The translations under genes were made by a program, and so were the position numbers. A stretch of DNA of 64,000 bases, taken from NCBI GenBank assembly GCA_036852015.1, contig JAANDG010000589.1, forward strand, positions 25,562 to 89,561, written 5' to 3'. How positions within the stretch are numbered: position 1 is the first letter of the stretch; each line of letters opens with the position of its first letter. Positions 59,063 to 64,000 of the stretch are shown here, piece by piece. This stretch comes from Pelodera strongyloides (Eukaryota > Nematoda > Chromadorea > Rhabditida > Rhabditidae). The notes beneath the pieces are model-generated. The model ran no database searches. It was given only the letters and a program-made list of their open reading frames with translations, and was not told where the DNA came from.

Positions 59063-60197
59063 TACTTTGCGACTCCTCTATATTCTCCTTATTATGAAAG
59101 TGACAAATCAGCCACTAAGTTTGTTTCACCCCTCATAGGAAAGATGCAGGAACAAAAGTAGACAATAAAATGGTATATCAGTTTTCGCTGTACCGAACGT
59201 GTATAAATCGTACTGATTAGACTATATTAGCCACATTAATTAAACATTTTGTATGAGTCATGGAACGCTGGTGCCAGCTTTTTGTTTGTTGACGCGTGGA
59301 ATTTTATGTATGAATTTCAGATTTTATCACAAAGATGATGCAAATAAGTGTAACTGTGAAGACACAAATGATAACGAGGCTACTATTTCCAGGGTTTAGC
59401 AGCTACCGACGCTGCAGACCTCCTGGGATGTTTCCGCAGAAGCGCAAGGGGGATTCGAACCCTTGACCTTCTTTTTACCAGTAAGAAACTCTATCCACTA
59501 CACTAACCGATGTCTCAAAGAGAATTGAACAATAATGATATTTTCTTGATTTTTGGCTTCCGGATGAACGACTGTCTGTTATTCTAAAGTTTCGTGGACA
59601 GTTTATTACTTCACGAGTTATTAAACTGTAACGCTTGTCTCTCTGCTTCTCTCGCTCTCACTGTCTAGCTATATTTTCCCCTTCTCTCCCCTCTCCCTTT
59701 CTCATCTCTCTCACTCTAAAGCACACTCTTTCTTCCTCACTTGATCTCGCCCTCTCTTTCTTTCTCGCTGATAATTAATCGCTTATCACCACAGAAATAG
59801 GGTTTTAATTCCATTTGAAGAAGCAGAAAGAAACACGTCAGTTCAATCGTTTTTATTTCCTTCAATTTCTTACTACTCGAGCAGAGAATATTCGATTTAC
59901 TATAATTATTTTACTTATTCCAGTTATACTAATAAATGGCCGACATTATAAAGAACACGTGAAAGTTTTCTCCCAATTAAGGTATAATTATTCTTATATG
60001 TTTTATTAGCGCGGAGTGCGCACACACGGTTTCGACCCGGTTTTGGGTTAGTTGGTTACCGAACCCTAACTATCCAAACTTGCCTTTCTTCATTTTTGTT
60101 GGTTAGAAAAATGAAAAACTGAACCGTTAGAAAAGTTTGGGCAAAACAAATTGTTTATATTATGGAATACTAAACATATGTATGTACTTTGTTTAGG
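59063..60197. other. Intergenic stretch before the GT31 gene
   Basis: Holds the degenerate tRNA-like sequence at 59441-59512 and a pyrimidine-rich stretch at about 59637-59765. I see no exon. Confidence 0.6.
59441..59512 (-). pseudogene. tRNA-like sequence (degenerate)
   Basis: On the minus strand there is an A-box-like TTAGTGTAGTGGATAGAG and a strong B box GGTTCGAATCC. The anticodon arm TTCTT/AAGAA has a nine-base loop (around CTGGTAA), and the acceptor halves do not pair. It keeps polymerase III boxes but not a cloverleaf, so it is a tRNA pseudogene or SINE head. Confidence 0.5.
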
Positions 60198-62975
60198 ATG
60201 TGTAGGATATGCCCTTTCCTCCTTATCCTCGCAATACATTCTCTATATGCCACCGGGACCGAAAATCATCCGGTATTTTATTCATTTTATTTTAGTTTTA
60301 CGTTTACCGTTTACTGTTTAGGGCTAGGGTCATGGAGTGTACACATAGATAGGAAACAGCTCTCACGAGAATAAAAGCATTATTCATCAAAAATATTGAC
60401 ATTTTTTATTTCATATGAGTAATAAATGCTTGATTAGTGATTTGTGATAGTCGTGTAGATAATCACCTAAATCTAATTGATATTAGAGTCCTCTGATTTC
60501 AATTTATTTCAGTACTACAACCCAGTTAAAACTTTGATCAAACCACAGTATTTATGCACGGAAAATACGGAGACTCTGGTCGTCGTGCACTCTGCTCAAC
60601 AGAATGCAGAACGCAGAGGGATTATCAGAAAAACGTATGCAACACAAGAAATAAGGAAAATGGTTAGTGCAGAAATATTTTTGAGCATTGTCTGCATTGT
60701 TCGCAAAATAGTAATAAGTTGATTTCACCTAACCTCGCAAGCATATACCCCGTGTTTCAGCTCAGTTTTGAAATACTTTTCGTCCTTGGGAAGAATGAAC
60801 ATGGTGTTATTCCGGAGGTCGTAAAAAATGAAACGGAAACTTATAATGATTTGTTCATTGGAGATTTTGTCGATAGTTATTACAACAACACGATAAAGGT
60901 GGGCGGGATTTTATTGACAGATGACTATGTTTGAGATTGGATCTTCGTTGATAGTAACTTTATTACAAAACGATTCTAAGTGCACGCAAACCATAGATGA
61001 ATCACGATCTTTGGTTGCATAACATCGGCGAACAAGTGCGAGCGATTTCAGCGAAGAAAACCCGCAATTGCGCCGCCACCACTTATGATGAGCCTGTATC
61101 ATAATATTGCAGATGTTGTTCTGGCTCCGTTCCGTAAAGAGTATGTGTCCGTGGACTGTCCAATTCCTGCACACAGATGATGACGTCATCCTCGACGTTC
61201 GATCGATATTCGATTTTTATAGTGACGTAGAAAATGAAGCCATGAAGAACGAAATACACTGCCTGGCAGATTCACATCACAATTCGCATGTTATAAGGGA
61301 CAGGAATGAAAAATGGTGGGCGAGTTGAAAAAGTTCAGAACTTCTGCCACAGCGGCGCGGCGCACCCCGGTTAGAGGCTAGGGCGCCACAGGCCACATGC
61401 GTGCCGCACACGTGAGTACCGTACACGTGCAGCCCCTGAGACGCACCTGCCACGCTTCCACCGAAGGTGCGCCGCAACCTTTCCGCACCCTACGCGCAAC
61501 TAGAGTATGCGGGCCCTTGGTCGTACATTTTATATATGTATATCATTCCATTCGTAGGTTCGTACCGGAAGAGGCGTATTCCAACATCACTTACCCAGAT
61601 TACTGTGCCGGGGCGGCTTATATTTTGTCGGAGCATCTAATCAACAGACTGATCAGGAACATTCCAAGAGTTGATTATCTTTCGGTGAGCTTTTTTAAGA
61701 GTACAGTACTCAAGGGCGTAATTCGAGTCAGGCATAATGTAGAAGGTAATCTTACAAAATCTTCCATTCTTCAGATTGATGATGCTTTACTGACAGGAAT
61801 TGCAAGACACAACGCACATATACAAATTAAACAGGCTTTGCCGTAAGTGTTTTAGTTTATCCCAGTTCTTATACATTTGTGTCTGTGGTAGGATAGGCTT
61901 GGTCCGCGTGCTTACTCTACTGTAACTCTCCCGTAGTCCTTTGAATTGTAATTCACTCTATGTTGTTTCGGTTCTCTGGTTTTATAATCGTCTAAAGTTT
62001 ATTTTACATTTAATTTTCCAATCATCAGGCATTTAGTAAATGGCAGTATTGTCAGAGATTTTCACTTTTTCTGTTTAGAAACCGTTAATTCCAGCTACGC
62101 CCTACTAGATGCCGAGCCTAAACTGTTGACCAACACAGTACTTGCTAGCACAATTGTGGTCGAGTGCAGTGAAAATAGATTGAAATGCATGGAAAACACG
62201 TGGGAAATGTAAGTTTTGTTCTGATAACTTGGAATTTAAATCCACTCCGCTCCCATGCTATTCTGCGCCTTTTTTTCTCTTTTTTCATATTGCTATCTTT
62301 GCGTTGCAACGAGAAACGCTAACCAAAAGCAAAATAAATGATGTGCCGGATGTGCGCCTATATCTCGCCTCGCACCTCGCCCAGTCTAACGCCGTCTTTA
62401 ACTATGTTCTCGCGAGCGCACTGGCACGTTCGCGAAAAACTGACGAAGACAGTTTTTCACTATATCGTTCTTCATCCATTTTTGCATTTTCGAGATTAGT
62501 CTACATTTCCCCGCGCCAGAGTTTCGCCGCGCAGCACCCGAGTCTGTGACTCTGAGTAACCCGTCAATGTCTTGTAAATAGGTGGCCCCTACAGTAACCA
62601 GGAGCTAAATACGCCGTGTGATGCACAATTTAATTCTACAAAATTCTTAAATGTTTCTTTAGATTTGAAACCCTACGTATAGAACATCGGATACGAAACC
62701 GAGATACTCATCAGCCGCGAGTAAGGCTCAAGTTCATTCCCGTCGAGCATAGGGAGGACGAGTTTCCACTCATTTTATTATTAATTATCATAATTCTCTT
62801 TATTTGCGTAACCATAAAGCCTCTGAAAATTTGTATTTATAGAATATTATGTGAATCTGCATATTTCAATCAGTTTTGTGATTGGGTCAGTAGCAAACAA
62901 AACGCGGACTGCCAGAAGAAAGCTCGGAATAGTAATTTTAGGAATAAGGAATTAACGCTTTTGGAGAAGCCGTAG
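60198..62975 (+). CDS. GT31 family glycosyltransferase-like membrane protein
   Basis: A beta-1,3-galactosyltransferase-type (GT31) protein of about 418 residues. Eight exons close in phase: 60198-60272, 60513-60662, 60761-60898, 61113-61315, 61558-61684, 61775-61842, 62029-62208, 62663-62975. After a signal-like start (MCRICPFLLILAIHSLYA) come VVVHSAQQNAERRGIIRKTY, FEILFVLGKNE, LFIGDFVDSYYNNTIK, the metal-binding DxD in VQFLHTDDDVIL, NEKWFVPEEAY, YPDYCAGAAYILS, and IDDALLTGIA (the family's ED-V-G position). A strong transmembrane segment LILLLIIIILFICV lies about 65 residues from the C-terminus. Usual members have a single N-terminal signal anchor, so this arrangement is unusual. Substrate not predictable. 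Confidence 0.85.
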
Positions 62976-64000
62976 GTTATAATTAGGCAGTTTGTCAGTT
63001 GCACCCTGTCAGGTTTGTAAGCTCTCTATTCTATGTCTATAGGTTCATTTCGTGAAGTTAATAATATCAATATTGAGTTTCTCTAGTCTGTGCGAAATTC
63101 TTTTGAAGCCATTATTATCGGGCTTTGCCAAATTTTTAAGCTGAATTTGTTCTAGAATTGACTTTGACGTTGTGAATAATTTTGTGGAAATGGGCGGAAA
63201 TCAAATGCACCTCCAGCACAGTAATTCATCATTGTTTGAAAAAGATTCTTCTATAGCTCGTTCCTCACATAGCGCGGGTAGCGTAGCTGTTTTTAGTTAG
63301 TTATCAACGTCAACAAGCGAAGCTGGCCATATATGATATATCGTTTACTTTTAGTGGATTATCCGTGTCCTAGATATTATCCAGCGTATAGACAGTGATC
63401 TGCACTATAAAAAATAATTTTATGCTTATGAATATATCCTTGCCGTTGCATTAAATTCAATCATAATTACGAGTATTTTAGAATAGGTGAATAGGTCCAA
63501 TTTTCCATGTTTTTTTGTTACCTTTTTATTTGTATTTGTAATTAAATAAACATTTATGTGTGTTGCACTGTGTGTTGATTGTTGACTGTTGATTAATGCT
63601 AGTCTTGAAAAGCCAATATTATTGTGACAAAATATATTATTACTAATGATACAACCAAAAACTAAATATTTATTTTTTACACATTTTTTACACGATTATC
63701 AAAGAATCCAATGAAGCAACCAATAATTAAGTTGAGGATGGTGCCTGTGCAACATATCGAAGGATATTATTTCCTGGATAATTATCATAATTGTTGCTAA
63801 TTGCCTATACATAAGACTGAAGGCCATTACAAGGAGCGTTTAGGGTCTTTTGCGATTATGGCCAAATCAATGAGCTTTGGGTATGGGCATGGGCACTCAA
63901 GCAAATATTTACTGAAAAAAGCTCGTCGTAGCGAATATATTTATACAAACAAGAGAGAAAAAAACACACACAGGCTAGACACATTTAAGAGGTCTAGCTT
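62976..64000. other. 3' flank, no gene seen
   Basis: AT-rich sequence after the GT31 stop. Candidate polyadenylation words AATAAA occur (for example near 63544). No repeat or exon recognised. Confidence 0.6.

Noticed and set aside
60938..61020. Possible extra GT31 exon (reading MTMFEIGSS)
   Set aside because: The flanking exons 60761-60898 and 61113-61315 join directly in phase with family-like sequence across the junction, so no exon is needed.
60911..61189. 92-codon minus-strand open frame
   Set aside because: Antisense of the GT31 gene's intron 3 and exon 4; the sense strand carries the supported exon with the DxD motif.

Overview
The window is eukaryotic nuclear DNA, most probably from a free-living rhabditid-type nematode. 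Every recognisable protein gene is cut by many short introns with GT..AG borders and TTTCAG/TTTTAG acceptors. The gene set (TTC19, CRAL-TRIO/GOLD protein, eL42, PRELI, EMC5, NDUFAF6, neuropeptide-type GPCR, GT31 glycosyltransferase) is animal. Several genes have the compact nematode style, including a likely two-gene operon. No bacterial, organellar or CRISPR feature is present. Exon coordinates were worked out by hand from open frames, splice borders and phase; the few junctions that do not close in phase are stated.

Layout. 248-3122 (+): 3' part of a TTC19 homologue, cut by the window edge, with two foldback elements in its introns. 3967-5627: a non-autonomous Helitron with a 225-bp internal tandem repeat. 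7858-10075 (+): a small uncharacterised coiled-coil protein, with a tRNA-Thr(AGU) in its presumed first intron. 11166-17127 (-): a CRAL-TRIO plus GOLD lipid-transfer protein. 17128-22923: gene-poor DNA with a GC-rich repeat. 22924-30820 (-): a gene with an N-terminal FHA domain, a PCNA-box-like motif and a lysine-rich C-terminal motif like the MRE11-binding end of nibrin. I propose it as a divergent NBS1 homologue. Its first intron holds a 1.8-kb palindromic 61-bp minisatellite. 30967-31972 (-): ribosomal protein eL42 with an in-frame duplicated 30-nt exon. 32813-35111 (+): PRELID1-type protein. 36128-37710 and 37774-42933 (+): EMC5 and NDUFAF6, 63 bp apart. 42934-49909: repeat-rich interval with a second, 236-bp Helitron. 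49910-53245 (+): class A GPCR. 53736-58498 (+): a nearly complete DIRS-order, PAT-like tyrosine-recombinase retrotransposon with gag, RT/RNase H, recombinase and split direct repeats. 58814-59062: an orphan terminal exon. 60198-62975 (+): a GT31 glycosyltransferase-like protein with an unusual C-terminal membrane anchor.

How the parts relate. Three host genes encode mitochondrial factors: TTC19 (complex III maintenance), PRELID1 (lipid transfer between membranes) and NDUFAF6 (complex I assembly). NDUFAF6 may be co-transcribed with the ER membrane complex subunit EMC5. The accessory content is dominated by DNA transposons. At least three families of short foldback elements use TTAA targets, one copy sits cleanly inside a minisatellite unit, and there are two Helitrons and one retroelement. 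The least ordinary items are the NBS1 candidate with its minisatellite intron, the PAT-like element, and the duplicated micro-exon of eL42.
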